Notes under the pieces: model-generated | The model's database searches: none | The model's input: the letters and a program-made list of their open reading frames with translations, nothing else | What the model was told of the DNA's origin: nothing | Translations under genes and position numbers: made by a program | NCBI RefSeq assembly: GCF_020524905.1 | Contig: NZ_JAIVKI010000001.1 | Span: forward strand, 653,145-717,144 | Source: Microbulbifer variabilis | GTDB lineage: Bacteria > Pseudomonadota > Gammaproteobacteria > Pseudomonadales > Cellvibrionaceae | Reading direction: 5' to 3' | DNA: 64,000 nucleotides | Shown: positions 27,523-37,615 of the stretch, piece by piece | How the letters are laid out: each line of letters starts with the position of its first letter | Numbering within the stretch: position 1 is the stretch's first letter

Positions 27523-28443
27523 CTACTGGGCGCGTACCTTATTGTTAGCGCTGTCTTTATCTAGCAGATCGGCCAATGCTTGTTCCAGTGTGGGAAACTG
27601 GAAGCTGTAACCACTATCGAGGGCGGCGCGAGGTTCCACTCTCTCGCTGGCGAGGAGCAGCTCTTCGGCCATTTCCCCAAATAGTATTTTCAACAGCCAG
27701 GCGGGCGTGCGGAAAAGGCACGGGCGGTGCAGTTGTTTTGCTAGTAAGCGGCTAAAGCTGTTGTTGGTGACCGCTTCTGGGGCGCTGGCATTGAAAGGTA
27801 TACACAGGCGCTGGTCAATAGCATGAAGTAGCAGCCCGACTTCGTCTTCTTCGTGAATCCAGCTCATCCAGTGCTCCCCAGAACCCATTGGCCCACCGAG
27901 TCCCAGGCGAAAAGCCGGAAGCATCTTCGGTAGTGCACCGCCCCGACTGGAGAGCACAATTGCGGTGCGTATGGTTCCTACACACATCCCAGACCTTTGC
28001 AGTGGCAGTGTGGCTGCCTCCCAGTCACGACACAGTTGGGCGGAAAATCCTCCTCCTGGAGGGCTGTCCTCCTTGAGCAATTCGCCGCCGCGATCTCCGT
28101 AATAACCGATAGCCGATCCTGAAAGGAAGTAATTAGGGCGCTCTCTTTGGGCGAGGGACCATCGCACTAGCTGTTCGGTAGTATTTAGGCGTGAATTGCG
28201 AATCTCGACGCGGCATTTCTCGGTCCATCGGGTGGAGATGGGCTCACCGGCCAGATTTACCACAACATCTACCGGTTCTCGTACCTCTTCCGGCGAGCTG
28301 CAGGCATTGACGGATTCGCCGCAGAGTTGATGCACTTTATGCGGTTGGCGACTTAATACTGTGAGAGTATCGCCGCGGGCTAGCCAGCGCTGGCAAAAGA
28401 GTCTACCAATAAGGCCGGTGCCACCACTGATCAAGCAATGCAT
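27523..28443 (-). CDS. TIGR01777-family NAD(P)-binding epimerase-like protein (YfcH-like)
   Basis: 306 residues. An extended SDR with an N-terminal GGTGLIGRLF motif, VVVNLAGEPI, and the family-specific FLSGSAIGYYGDRG. The C-terminal DUF1731-like segment (PAWLLKILFGEMAEELLLASERV) is present. The biochemical function of the family is not established. It converges on the hypothetical gene at 27074 and lies upstream of nothing in a clear operon. Confidence 0.88.
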   Translation of the reverse strand: MHCLISGGTGLIGRLFCQRWLARGDTLTVLSRQPHKVHQLCGESVNACSSPEEVREPVDVVVNLAGEPISTRWTEKCRVEIRNSRLNTTEQLVRWSLAQRERPNYFLSGSAIGYYGDRGGELLKEDSPPGGGFSAQLCRDWEAATLPLQRSGMCVGTIRTAIVLSSRGGALPKMLPAFRLGLGGPMGSGEHWMSWIHEEDEVGLLLHAIDQRLCIPFNASAPEAVTNNSFSRLLAKQLHRPCLFRTPAWLLKILFGEMAEELLLASERVEPRAALDSGYSFQFPTLEQALADLLDKDSANNKVRAQ

Positions 28444-28557
28444 AGACAGCCCATCCCTGCCAAAATTTCACCGGTAAATTGCATGCAGCATAGCAGTCAT
28501 CACCAGTTGCGGAGCGTTTCGACAGGGTGCGGTGAAGTGATTGGTGGCAGAAGATAA

Positions 28558-30123
28558 TTACTCGGTGATTCCCTCGGGGACGGGCCTATCAGCTTTATCG
28601 GACCGCTTGCGGCTGAAAAGTAATGCTAGGGCTAACATAGGCAGGGCCAAAGCAAACACTGAGAAAATGCCGGCGAGCATAAAAGGCGTTGAGCCGCGCA
28701 TCGCGCGTATATCACCAGTCATATTTGACCGTTCAAACTGGGGCAGCTGCTCGATGATTTGCCCACGGGGGTCGACGATCGCGGTTACCCCGGTATTGGT
28801 GCCGCGCACCAGATAGCGGCCGGTTTCTAATGCGCGCATTTGCGCCATTTGCATATGTTGTAGCGGCCCTATGGAGTCGCCAAACCAAGCGTCGTTACTG
28901 ATGGTTAGGAGTACCTGGGAAGAGAGGGCGCTATCCGCCACCAAGCGGGGGTAGACGATCTCATAGCAAATAAGAGGCGCCCAGCTGGCTCCCCCTGCAT
29001 TTAGTGGGCCTTGCTGGTCTGGTCCGGATCGAATAAAAGAAGTGGGCAGATTGAAGAATTCAATAGTGCCCCTGATCAGGTTTTCCAGTGGGACATACTC
29101 GCCAAAAGGCACCAAGTGACGCTTGTGGTAAACACTGGGGCTGCGTCCAAAGACCGCTGCGGAGTTATGCACCTTGCGGGTACCATCCTCGGTGTTATGG
29201 GCATCGTAGAGAATACCGCTGATCAGGTCGATACCGGTTTTCTCAGCATTGCGCTGCAGGGCTTGCATCAGGTTTGGGGCTTGGCCGTAAAGCATAGGCA
29301 GTGCCGCTTCCGGCCAGATGATGACGTCCACATCCCGTTCACTCAGTGCGCGAGTGCCCTCCTGGTAGCGGCTGATGGTTTCTCCGCGAAACTCTGGCAG
29401 CCACTTTTTTTCCTGGGGAATATTTGCCTGGACCAATCCAACGGTGATTATCCCCCCCTCGGCCTGAGTCCACTGAATATTGGCGAGGGCAGCACCGAGA
29501 GGCCAGGGCAGCACTGCTGCGCCAATCAGTGCAATATGGGCCGGCCGCTTCAGGGGAGCCAAACAGCCGCCAATGGCAAGAGCAAGCACAGCTCCAGAGA
29601 GGGCCAGTAACAATCCGATTCCGTAAACACTCAATACTGGTGCCCAGCCAGACATCCAGGTTCCCAAGTGGGCATAACCGGCGAACAGCCAGGGGAAGCC
29701 GGTAAACATCCAGCTGCGGAACCACTCACTGATAAACCAGAGCGCGGCAAAGGCGAGAGCAAAGCTAAATTTGTTGGCGGTAAAGCGACCTAGAAAATAA
29801 AAAGGCGCCGCCAGAAGTGCCGCCATCAGTGCGACAAACCCACCGGTAAGCGCAAACCCCAGGGGAGACGAGGAGTTGCCGAAATTGGTGATTGAGACAT
29901 AGACCCAGGAGCCACCAGTCGCATACAGGCCCAGCCCAAAACAGAAGGCCAACCAGAGGGCGCTGCGTCCGCGCATTGGTTGACCGCGGGAGGCGAACAG
30001 ATACAGCCAGGCAAATAGGGTCAGGGACAGGAGTCCACATACCCAGTAATTGAAGGGGGCCAGGGAAAGCGTCATTAGCCCGCCGGCACCCGCACCGACG
30101 AGAGGTAATAGTATTCTTCGCAT
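28558..30123 (-). CDS. lnt: Apolipoprotein N-acyltransferase
   Basis: Inner-membrane enzyme that adds the third acyl chain to lipoproteins. 521 residues. Several N-terminal membrane segments precede a nitrilase domain with the catalytic triad visible: Glu in IIWPEAALP, Lys in YHKRHLVPFGEY and Cys in PLICYEIVYP. A final membrane helix is followed by a basic tail. It lies 73 bp after corC in the miaB-phoH-ybeY-corC-lnt series. Confidence 0.96.
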   Translation of the reverse strand: MRRILLPLVGAGAGGLMTLSLAPFNYWVCGLLSLTLFAWLYLFASRGQPMRGRSALWLAFCFGLGLYATGGSWVYVSITNFGNSSSPLGFALTGGFVALMAALLAAPFYFLGRFTANKFSFALAFAALWFISEWFRSWMFTGFPWLFAGYAHLGTWMSGWAPVLSVYGIGLLLALSGAVLALAIGGCLAPLKRPAHIALIGAAVLPWPLGAALANIQWTQAEGGIITVGLVQANIPQEKKWLPEFRGETISRYQEGTRALSERDVDVIIWPEAALPMLYGQAPNLMQALQRNAEKTGIDLISGILYDAHNTEDGTRKVHNSAAVFGRSPSVYHKRHLVPFGEYVPLENLIRGTIEFFNLPTSFIRSGPDQQGPLNAGGASWAPLICYEIVYPRLVADSALSSQVLLTISNDAWFGDSIGPLQHMQMAQMRALETGRYLVRGTNTGVTAIVDPRGQIIEQLPQFERSNMTGDIRAMRGSTPFMLAGIFSVFALALPMLALALLFSRKRSDKADRPVPEGITE

Positions 30124-30196
30124 AGACTCGTTTAATCGGTAGCCGCAGCTGCACCTCTAGCCGAGAAAATTCTGACTAGCCAAAAAGCTGCCCTGT

Positions 30197-31090
30197 TCAA
30201 TCTTCATCGGGCGGCTTACGCATATGGGCCACGCGCAGCAGGTGAATTTGTCGGCTGTCCGCGTAAAGTACCCGAAACAGGAAGTCTCCGAGGCGGGTGA
30301 CTTCATCGCGACCTGGCAGATGGCCGAAAGACTGCATAATCAGACCGCCAACCGTATCGAATTCTTCATCGCTGAACTCGGAATCAAAAAATTCATTGAA
30401 TTCCTCGATGGGTGTCAGTGCCTTGACGATATAGTCATTGTCACCCACCCGGCGGATAAAGCTATCGGCTTCTTCCTCGTCGGTTTCGTCTTCGATCTCA
30501 CCGACGATCTCTTCGAGGATATCTTCAATGGTCACAACGCCGGAAACGCCGCCATATTCGTCGATTACAACGGCCATATGATAGCGATTTTCACGGAACT
30601 CCCTCAGGAGGATATTCAGGCGCTTGCTCTCAGGGATGATATTGGCCGGGCGAATAATGTCTTCGAGCTGAAATTCTTCAACGCCTTTGAGAAGTAGGGG
30701 GAGCAGGTCTTTGGCCAGCAGTATCCCACGGATATCGTCGATACTCTCACCGACTACGGGGAAGCGGGAATGGCCCGACTCGATAATCTTGGGCAGGAAT
30801 GCCTCTGGTTTGTCCTGTAGCCCCACAACCACCATCTGCGAGCGGGGGATCATAATCTCCCGAACTTGCTGGTTGGACACGTCCAGGGCGCCCTCGATGA
30901 TGGATAGTGCCTCGGCGTCAACCAACTGATTTTCAGCGGCGTCCTTGATGATATCCAATAGTTCATCGCGGGACTTGGGTTCGGCAGAAAATGCACCAAA
31001 CAATCTTTCTAGCCAGTTTTTTTCACTCGACCGGGGTTTGCTGGAAGAGTGACTACTTGGGGGCTCGTCTGTGGTCATGGAAGTGGCCAT
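30197..31090 (-). CDS. corC: CorC/YbeX-family CBS-pair protein
   Basis: 297 residues. Two CBS motifs (about residues 70-190: IMIPRSQMV, SRFPVVGES and YHMAVVIDEYGGVSGVVTIEDILEEIVGEI) precede a CorC/HlyC domain. There is no membrane domain, as in E. coli YbeX. The family is linked to magnesium/cobalt handling and to ribosome function through its neighbour YbeY. A Ser-rich N-terminal segment comes first. Confidence 0.93.
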   Translation of the reverse strand: MATSMTTDEPPSSHSSSKPRSSEKNWLERLFGAFSAEPKSRDELLDIIKDAAENQLVDAEALSIIEGALDVSNQQVREIMIPRSQMVVVGLQDKPEAFLPKIIESGHSRFPVVGESIDDIRGILLAKDLLPLLLKGVEEFQLEDIIRPANIIPESKRLNILLREFRENRYHMAVVIDEYGGVSGVVTIEDILEEIVGEIEDETDEEEADSFIRRVGDNDYIVKALTPIEEFNEFFDSEFSDEEFDTVGGLIMQSFGHLPGRDEVTRLGDFLFRVLYADSRQIHLLRVAHMRKPPDED

Positions 31091-31156
31091 GCTCCGGATA
31101 TCTCTCGTCTATTTCAAACAATAATCGTATTTGGGTAATTTCATTTTGATCCCTTG

Positions 31157-31627
31157 TCATCCCGCTTCATCGAGAGGGGTGTAGGGATCGGCAAAGCCGA
31201 GATGGATCAGTAGGCCTGTCTCCAGCTTTTCCATGATTTCCGCATCGCTTTCTTCGATATGGTCATAACCCAGAAGGTGCAGTGTGCCATGGACCAGCAT
31301 ATGTGCCCAGTGCGCCTCAATCGTTTTGTTCTGTTGCCTCGCCTCTTTTTCCACAACTGGAGCACAAATTACTAAGTCTCCCAGCATTGGTAGGTTTAGT
31401 TCGGCGGGAAAGTCGGTTTGAAAAGACAGAACATTGGTCGGTTTGTCTTTGCCGCGATATTGAAAGTTGAGCTGTTGGCTCTCCTCTTCGTCGACGATGC
31501 GCACCGCCAGCTCAGCTTCTTCGCGTTGGCCGGACAGGGCGTTTGTGATCCAGGTGCGGATCTTTTCATCGGAAGGCAGGCTTGTGCAGCGGCTGGCACG
31601 CTGCACATCAAGGGTCAAATCAATCAT
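31157..31627 (-). CDS. ybeY: Endoribonuclease YbeY (rRNA maturation)
   Basis: 156 residues. The zinc-binding motif [11 protein letters not shown] is intact and the family strand [10 protein letters not shown] is present. YbeY is a metalloprotein needed for 16S rRNA 3'-end maturation and ribosome quality control. It lies 17 bp after phoH and is followed by corC. Confidence 0.96.
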   Translation of the reverse strand: MIDLTLDVQRASRCTSLPSDEKIRTWITNALSGQREEAELAVRIVDEEESQQLNFQYRGKDKPTNVLSFQTDFPAELNLPMLGDLVICAPVVEKEARQQNKTIEAHWAHMLVHGTLHLLGYDHIEESDAEIMEKLETGLLIHLGFADPYTPLDEAG

Positions 31628-31644
31628 AACTCTGTGGGGGAACC

Positions 31645-32688
31645 TCAGGCGGCATTCTCGTCGGCTTTGTTGCTGATATTAACTTCCTGCTCGGCCTCGT
31701 GAATATCGTAAGCTTCTACGATGCGCTGCACGAGAGGGTGGCGGACAACATCCTTAGCGCCGAAATGGGTAAAGCTAATACCGTTAACCTTGCCCAGGAC
31801 TTCTACCGCGTGGCGCAGCCCTGAGGCCTGTCCTCGTGGCAAGTCAACCTGACTCGGATCTCCGGTAATCACCGCAGTGGAGCCGAAACCGATCCGCGTC
31901 AGGAACATTTTCATCTGCTCACGGGTGGTGTTCTGGCTCTCGTCGAGGATCACAAAGGCGTTGTTGAGGGTACGCCCGCGCATATAGGCCAGGGGAGCTA
32001 CCTCAATCACATTGCGCTCGATCAGTTTGCCGACTGTTTCAAAGCCGAGCATTTCGTAGAGCGCGTCGTACAGCGGCCGCAGGTAGGGGTCCACTTTTTG
32101 GCTCAGGTCACCGGGGAGGAAACCGAGTTTTTCACCGGCTTCTACCGCCGGGCGCACCAGCAGGATGCGTTCCACCTGGTCTTTGAGTAGGGCTTCGACC
32201 GCACAGGCCACCGCCAGATAAGTCTTGCCGGTACCGGCTGGACCTATGCCGAAATTGATATCGTTGCTTTGAACCGCTTGCACATACTTGCGCTGGTTTA
32301 AGCCTCGGGGGCGCACAGAACACTTTTTGGTGCGAATCAATACCACTTGTTCGGCTTCACTGGATTCGCCCTTCTCCCCCTTACTGAGCAGTTCCTCCAC
32401 ACCGGCCTGCTGTAGGGCCAAGTGGATCTCATCGGGAGTTAGTTGATCGCGCGAGCCGGTTTCCTTGTAGAGAATGCTCAACAATTCACAGGCGGCCTTG
32501 GCTTTATTGGACTCACCGTAGACGGCGAACTGATTGCCGCGATTGCGGATCTCAATGTCCAGTCGCTGTTCTATTTGGCGTAGATGTTGGTCGAACTGAC
32601 CGCAGAGGTTGGCGAGACGGCGAGCGTCATTGGGCTCGAGGGTGATACTGTGAGCGAGAGTTTGCGTTTCCAAACTGGTTTCCGGCAC
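31645..32688 (-). CDS. ybeZ: PhoH-family ATPase (YbeZ)
   Basis: 347 residues, GTG start. The Walker A motif [11 protein letters not shown] and the Walker B-like [10 protein letters not shown] are visible, with the PhoH landmark [15 protein letters not shown]. An N-terminal KH-like RNA-binding part (about residues 15-90) is typical of the group. Its partner is YbeY, next in the operon. MiaB lies 190 bp upstream on the same strand. Confidence 0.95.
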   Translation of the reverse strand: MPETSLETQTLAHSITLEPNDARRLANLCGQFDQHLRQIEQRLDIEIRNRGNQFAVYGESNKAKAACELLSILYKETGSRDQLTPDEIHLALQQAGVEELLSKGEKGESSEAEQVVLIRTKKCSVRPRGLNQRKYVQAVQSNDINFGIGPAGTGKTYLAVACAVEALLKDQVERILLVRPAVEAGEKLGFLPGDLSQKVDPYLRPLYDALYEMLGFETVGKLIERNVIEVAPLAYMRGRTLNNAFVILDESQNTTREQMKMFLTRIGFGSTAVITGDPSQVDLPRGQASGLRHAVEVLGKVNGISFTHFGAKDVVRHPLVQRIVEAYDIHEAEQEVNISNKADENAA

Positions 32689-32881
32689 CTTAATCTGTAG
32701 GGTTCATTGCTAGGGTATACCCATTTTCCCCGGATAGGAAAGCTTTGAGTGTTACCAATAGGTTCTAACTTTACCCGATTTTAATTACAGCTTGTAATTT
32801 CAGTGGTGTTGTTAGGATATTTGGGCGGCAAGGTGTGGTTTTTAAGCATACCTTGCCAGGAGATAGGACAATCACTCTTTC

Positions 32882-34249
32882 CTAGAATAGGTCTTCTTCC
32901 AGCTCCGAGGTGATTAGTGTGCCGCGCAGGGAGTTAGGCAAGGCCTCCTCAATTAGGACATCGGCAAATTTACCAATCAAGGCGAGGTCATCGGCACGGA
33001 AATTAACCACTCGGTTGTTTTCGGTGCGCCCTTGCAATTGACCGGGGTCTTTCTTGGAAACTCCGGTCACCAGAACCCGCTCGGTATTGCCTACCATATG
33101 TCGCGCTATGGCTTGAGCCTGCTGGTTGATACGGCTTTGCAGTAGCTGCAGGCGCTCTTTCTTGACCTCTTCCGGGGTATCGTCGGGCAGGTCTGCTGCC
33201 GGGGTTCCCGGGCGCGGTGAGTAGATAAAACTGAAAGAGATATCAAAACCTACTTCCTGAATTAGGTTCATAGTGGCTTCGAAGTCCCTGTCAGTTTCAC
33301 CGGGGAAGCCCACGATAAAGTCAGAGGATAAGCAGATATCCGGGCGTATTTTCTTCAGTCGGCGAATCTTAGACTTGTATTCCAGTGCGGTGTGGCCGCG
33401 TTTCATGGCCATCAGAATGCGGTCGGAACCACTTTGTACCGGAAGATGCAAGTGGCTGACCAGTTCCGGTACCTGTGCATAGACGTCGATCAAGGCGTCC
33501 GAGAACTCCACCGGGTGCGAGGTGGTGTAGCGGATGCGGTCGATACCGTCTATAGCTGCCACATAGGTGATCAACTCGGCGAAATCCACCTCTTGCCCAT
33601 CCACGCCTGCAGCGCGGTAGGCATTGACGTTCTGGCCCAGCAGGTTGACTTCCCGCACGCCCTGTTCTGCCAGGTGGGCGACTTCCTCAAGGACATCGGC
33701 AACTGGCCGGCTCACTTCTTCGCCGCGGGTATAGGGCACTACGCAGAAGGTGCAATACTTGGAGCAGCCTTCCATAATGGAGACGAAGGCGGTGGCGCCA
33801 TCGGCTTCGGGCTGCGGCAGTCGGTCAAACTTCTCGATCTCCGGGAAGCTGATATCCACAACCACCACACCATTTTTCTGCTCTCTGGTTTCCATCATCT
33901 CCGGCAGGCGATGCAGAGTTTGTGGACCGAAAATCAGGTCAACATAGGGGGCGCGCTTGGCGATTGCCTCTCCCTCCTGGCTGGCTACGCAGCCGCCAAC
34001 ACCAATAACCAGCTCGGGATTTTTCTCCTTGAGGCGTCTCCAGCGACCCAGCTGGTGGAATAACTTTTCCTGTGCCTTCTCGCGAATAGAACAGGTGTTG
34101 ACCAGTAGTACGTCCGCCTCTTCGGGATCGTCGGTGGGTACCATCGCATGTGACTCGCCGAGCAGATCGCGCATCCTGGCGGAATCGTACTCATTCATTT
34201 GGCAGCCGTGGGTTTTGATGTATAGCTTTTTCGCCGGTGTATCGGACAT
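32882..34249 (-). CDS. miaB: tRNA-2-methylthio-N6-dimethylallyladenosine synthase MiaB
   Basis: 455 residues. A radical-SAM methylthiotransferase that completes ms2i6A37 in tRNA. The N-terminal UPF0004 domain ([12 protein letters not shown], with Cys residues for the auxiliary cluster) precedes the radical-SAM motif CSKYCTFC in the centre. A C-terminal TRAM domain begins near residue 380. The divergent neighbour encodes a DUF1820 protein. Confidence 0.97.
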   Translation of the reverse strand: MSDTPAKKLYIKTHGCQMNEYDSARMRDLLGESHAMVPTDDPEEADVLLVNTCSIREKAQEKLFHQLGRWRRLKEKNPELVIGVGGCVASQEGEAIAKRAPYVDLIFGPQTLHRLPEMMETREQKNGVVVVDISFPEIEKFDRLPQPEADGATAFVSIMEGCSKYCTFCVVPYTRGEEVSRPVADVLEEVAHLAEQGVREVNLLGQNVNAYRAAGVDGQEVDFAELITYVAAIDGIDRIRYTTSHPVEFSDALIDVYAQVPELVSHLHLPVQSGSDRILMAMKRGHTALEYKSKIRRLKKIRPDICLSSDFIVGFPGETDRDFEATMNLIQEVGFDISFSFIYSPRPGTPAADLPDDTPEEVKKERLQLLQSRINQQAQAIARHMVGNTERVLVTGVSKKDPGQLQGRTENNRVVNFRADDLALIGKFADVLIEEALPNSLRGTLITSELEEDLF

Positions 34250-34430
34250 ATCGTGCCTGATTAAAAACTGGTCAATTAAACGGGTGGGGCATTATAGCGA
34301 CAGGACCCGGCACTGCATAGATGGCTATATTAGCGCTTGAGAACCTGTGCTATTCTTGCGCGCTTTTTCGGGCTTTGCCCGTTTTCTGAACAACTTTGAG
34401 CTTCGGGGTATTCCCCATCCTGAGAGACTT

Positions 34431-34763
34431 ATGGCCAACCCGATATATAAAGTGATTTTCCACAACCAGAACCAGGTATATGAACTCTATGCCCGGGCGA
34501 TTTATCAGAGCGATATGTACGGCTTTATCGAGGTCGAGGAATTCGTATTCGGGGAGAAGGCCCAGCTGGTAGTGGACCCTAGCGAAGAAAAGCTGAAAAC
34601 CGAGTTTGCCTCGGTAACTCGTTCCTATATTCCAATGCACAGTATTGTGCGAATCGATGAAGTGGAGAAAGAGGGAACCGGCAAAATTGTCGAGGTTAAA
34701 GGCGATAAAGTAACCAAATTCCCCTTCGCACCGCCCATTCGCCATCCCCAAGATACCGAATAA
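34431..34763 (+). CDS. DUF1820-family protein
   Basis: 110 residues, ATG 34431 chosen because MANPIYKVIFHNQ is the conserved start; the upstream in-frame extension is Phe/Arg-rich and implausible. A small soluble beta-rich protein common in gammaproteobacteria next to miaB. Function unknown. Its stop is followed by a 9-bp inverted repeat. Confidence 0.88.
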   Translation: MANPIYKVIFHNQNQVYELYARAIYQSDMYGFIEVEEFVFGEKAQLVVDPSEEKLKTEFASVTRSYIPMHSIVRIDEVEKEGTGKIVEVKGDKVTKFPFAPPIRHPQDTE

Positions 34764-35082
34764 TCAGCCTTTCTTTTCACCGGATCAGCGGGCTTTGGGC
34801 CAGGCTGATTCGGGCGCCTAAAACCCTCGCAGTCGGCCGGGTTTCACTGCAATATAAGCTTCAATAAAGGTCCTCCGGACTGTCATCAAATCGCTGCAAA
34901 GTGACTGCCCAGGCGATCATCGGCCTTATTAGTATTTGACTGATATCTAATAAGTGTCCGTCTGTTCGCGGCTTGTAAGCTATTGATTGATAACCTCCAC
35001 TGTAGCGCCCGGATTGGTGCCAGTCGGGCTGGTTATCAGCCTCTAAGCGAGTTGATTACGGGTTAAAGGCTGGAACCTTGCT
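34764..35082. other. Intergenic region with two inverted repeats
   Basis: About 320 bp without a gene. It holds AATCAGCCT (34762-34770) paired with AGGCTGATT (34802-34810), and CTTATTAG (34925-34932) paired with CTAATAAG (34947-34954). Neither has a following T-run. The first may end DUF1820 transcription and the second may be a regulator site for the metallophosphoesterase gene. I see nothing else. Confidence 0.5.
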
Positions 35083-35874
35083 ATGAGCAATCGCTACCGC
35101 GCGCTGTGGATATCGGATGTCCATTTGGGTAGTAGAGACAGTGAGCCCCGCCGATTGGCAGATTTCCTGGCACAAAATCGTGCCGATAAGGTTTACCTGG
35201 TGGGGGATATTTTCGATATGTACGCCCTGTCTAAAGGGAAAGGCACCTGGTGTCAGGCATCTTCCATGTTGCTGGGTATGCTCTCGGAGTTGAGCAGTCT
35301 TACTCCGGAGGTCATTTATATTCCCGGAAATCACGATGCCCCCATGCGCAGCTGGACGGGTAAACGTCTGGGTAATATCCGCATCGAGCGCGATTGGATT
35401 CACACAGCGGCTAACGGTAAACGTTACTGGGTAACCCACGGAGACCAATTTGAACACCACATCAAAATTAATCCGGTCAGTTACCACATTGGGGATCGCA
35501 GTTACTATCTGATGTTGCGATTTAACCGCTGGATTAATTACTGGCGCAGTCGTTTCAATAAGCCCTGGTGGTCTCTGGCAAGTCAGGTAAAAAACCGTGT
35601 GGGCGCTGCCAGGCAAATGATGAATGATTTCGAAAATGTCGCCGTGGGTGAGGCAGTGGCCAAAGGCATGGATGGGGTTATCTGTGGACACATTCATCGC
35701 CCGGCACTGCGCAGCAAAAACATGGGCGAGCGCACCGTGACCTACGCTAACTGCGGTGACTGGGTCGATTCGATGAGTGCCGTGGTAGAACAACAAGATG
35801 GCAGCCTGGAACTGCTCCATTGGTACCGGGCCCCAAAAATAGCCAGCATAATGACAGAGGTGGTGGCCGCATGA
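35083..35874 (+). CDS. LpxH-like metallophosphoesterase
   Basis: 263 residues. The calcineurin-like metal motifs are complete: SDVHLG, GDIFD, GNHD, THGDQFE and GHIHRP. It matches the UDP-2,3-diacylglucosamine diphosphatase family in a broad sense, though it is longer than LpxH, and membership of the related envelope-lipid phosphoesterase group is equally possible. Its stop overlaps the start of the next gene in ATGA, so it is coupled to the OlsF-like acyltransferase. This suggests a joint role in envelope lipid metabolism. Confidence 0.83.
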   Translation: MSNRYRALWISDVHLGSRDSEPRRLADFLAQNRADKVYLVGDIFDMYALSKGKGTWCQASSMLLGMLSELSSLTPEVIYIPGNHDAPMRSWTGKRLGNIRIERDWIHTAANGKRYWVTHGDQFEHHIKINPVSYHIGDRSYYLMLRFNRWINYWRSRFNKPWWSLASQVKNRVGAARQMMNDFENVAVGEAVAKGMDGVICGHIHRPALRSKNMGERTVTYANCGDWVDSMSAVVEQQDGSLELLHWYRAPKIASIMTEVVAA

Positions 35875-37556
35875 TTCAGCTCGAAACACTGTTGCAAAAA
35901 AATGCCTGGTATAGCGCAGCGCCGCAAAAGCCAACACGGAAACTGGTATCCGCCACTCTTAAAAAAATTTGTTGTGAGGAGCAGATTGTAGAGTTTGGGC
36001 GGCGCTATCCCCATCTGGGAGGGCTGGATTTTATTCGCCAGCTATTTAGCGACCTCAATTTCCGCTATGAATTAAATCCTTCGGAATTGGAACGGGTGCC
36101 GGTGACAGGGCCCCTGATTATTGTGGCAAACCACCCGTTGGGCAGTCTGGATGGCCTAGCCTTAATCGATATGGTTGCCCGTGTGCGCAAGGATGTGCGT
36201 GCAATTGCCAGCCAACTTTTATGGAATATTCATCCGCTGCGTCCCTATTTTTTGCCGGTGGATAACTTTAACGGGCGTACCCGCCGTGCGGATGTGCAGG
36301 GAATCTACGATTATCTGGGGCAGGGTGGGGCAGTGATTATTTTCCCCGCCGGTGAGGTTTCGCGCCTCAGTCCCCAGGGCGTGCGTGATGGGCGCTGGAA
36401 TCCTGGATTTGTACGTTTTGCTGAGAAGGCGAATGCGCCGATTCTACCAGTACAAGTACTCGGCAGAAATTCCTGGTGGTTCTATGGCTTGTCAATGCTG
36501 AATAAGCCCCTTTCGACCCTCTGGCTGATTCGAGAAATGTTCAAGCAGGCCAGTCGTGGCATCGATATCCGAGTTGGTCGCCCCCTGGAAGCAGAACACT
36601 TTCGTAGCTGGCCGCTCACTCCGCGCGCCCAGGCCGCGCTATGGCGCAAACATGTATACACACTGCATCGATCTCCCGCCCCTCTGGGGCCGGAGCTTAT
36701 CGCTGCTGCGGAGCCTCGAGGTGAAGTGGAAAGAGTCATCGAAAGCTGTGAAGCCCTAACTGCCCAAGGTGATTTTTCCGTGCGCTTGTATCGCCAGAGA
36801 CCGGACTGCCCGGTTATGCGTGAGTTGGCGCGTACACGTGAAGTGGCGTTCCGCGCAGTGGGTGAGGGAACAGGGCAGAGTCGGGACTGGGACGCTTTCG
36901 ATGCGCACTATGACCACTTGTTACTGTGGGACCATAAGCATGGGCAAATAGCTGGTGCTTATCGCATTGCTGGCACCGAGAGTCTGGCCGAGGATGAAAT
37001 CTACAGCAGCACCCTGTTCAATTACCCCTCTCCACCGCGTCAGTGCCTGCCTAGATCAGCGGAACTGGGCCGCAGTTTCTTGCTGCCTGAATACTGGAGA
37101 GGAAAGGGCTTGGACCTGCTTTGGAGTGCTATCGGTCAGTGGGTTTTACGCAATAATGTGCGCTATTTATTTGGCCCTGTCTCAATGCCGGGAACATTTT
37201 CGGTGCGGGCCAAGTCGGCGATCGTAAGATACTTCTCCCATTATTTCGCTCCGCAAAACTCACTGGGCGATGCGCGCCTGCCATTCTTGCAGGCCGGTGC
37301 GCCACTGCCAGATCTTTCGGGGGACTCCATCGCAGATATGCGCCAGTTAAAGTTGGTGTTGCGTGAAGAGGGGGTGGTTTTACCGCCGCTTTTCAAAAAA
37401 TATGCGGCATTGACCAAGCCGGGCGGGACCAGTTTTCACGCCTTTAATGTCGATCCGGATTTCTGTGATTCCGTCGATGGGCTTGTGGTAGTTGACTTGG
37501 ATCTGGCCGATGAGAAATTCGCACGGCGCTATCTCTCCAGGGAAAATGCTGCTTAA
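35871..37556 (+). CDS. olsF: OlsF-like bifunctional ornithine-lipid acyltransferase
   Basis: About 561 residues from ATG 35871. The N-terminal half (about 60-270) is a PlsC/OlsA-like O-acyltransferase with the motif NHPLGSLDG and the later FPAGEVSRLSP. The C-terminal half (about 300-540) is an OlsB-like GNAT-type N-acyltransferase with AGAYRIAG and the following ELGRSFLLPEYWRG. This domain order matches OlsF of Serratia, which makes ornithine lipids by itself. Such lipids replace phospholipids under phosphate limitation in many bacteria. It overlaps the metallophosphoesterase gene and ends at a strong terminator. The specificity for ornithine is inferred. Confidence 0.8.
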   Translation: MIQLETLLQKNAWYSAAPQKPTRKLVSATLKKICCEEQIVEFGRRYPHLGGLDFIRQLFSDLNFRYELNPSELERVPVTGPLIIVANHPLGSLDGLALIDMVARVRKDVRAIASQLLWNIHPLRPYFLPVDNFNGRTRRADVQGIYDYLGQGGAVIIFPAGEVSRLSPQGVRDGRWNPGFVRFAEKANAPILPVQVLGRNSWWFYGLSMLNKPLSTLWLIREMFKQASRGIDIRVGRPLEAEHFRSWPLTPRAQAALWRKHVYTLHRSPAPLGPELIAAAEPRGEVERVIESCEALTAQGDFSVRLYRQRPDCPVMRELARTREVAFRAVGEGTGQSRDWDAFDAHYDHLLLWDHKHGQIAGAYRIAGTESLAEDEIYSSTLFNYPSPPRQCLPRSAELGRSFLLPEYWRGKGLDLLWSAIGQWVLRNNVRYLFGPVSMPGTFSVRAKSAIVRYFSHYFAPQNSLGDARLPFLQAGAPLPDLSGDSIADMRQLKLVLREEGVVLPPLFKKYAALTKPGGTSFHAFNVDPDFCDSVDGLVVVDLDLADEKFARRYLSRENAA

Positions 37557-37559
37557 TTC

Positions 37560-37590
37560 AAAAGGGCGGTTATAAGAGCCGCCCTTTTAT
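37560..37590. terminator. Bidirectional intrinsic terminator
   Basis: AAAAGGGCGG and CCGCCCTTTT pair perfectly around a nine-base loop, with A- and T-runs at the outer edges. It lies between the convergent olsF-like and aminotransferase genes. Confidence 0.9.
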
Positions 37591-37615
37591 TAATGGCCAC
37601 AATTATTTAAGGCCG

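Noticed and set aside
33392..34063. Plus-strand frame (about 223 codons) inside miaB
   Set aside because: miaB is complete with its radical-SAM motif on the other strand; shadow frame.
35056..35937. Antisense frame (about 293 codons) across the metallophosphoesterase gene
   Set aside because: The plus-strand gene has all five metal motifs; the antisense product has none recognised.
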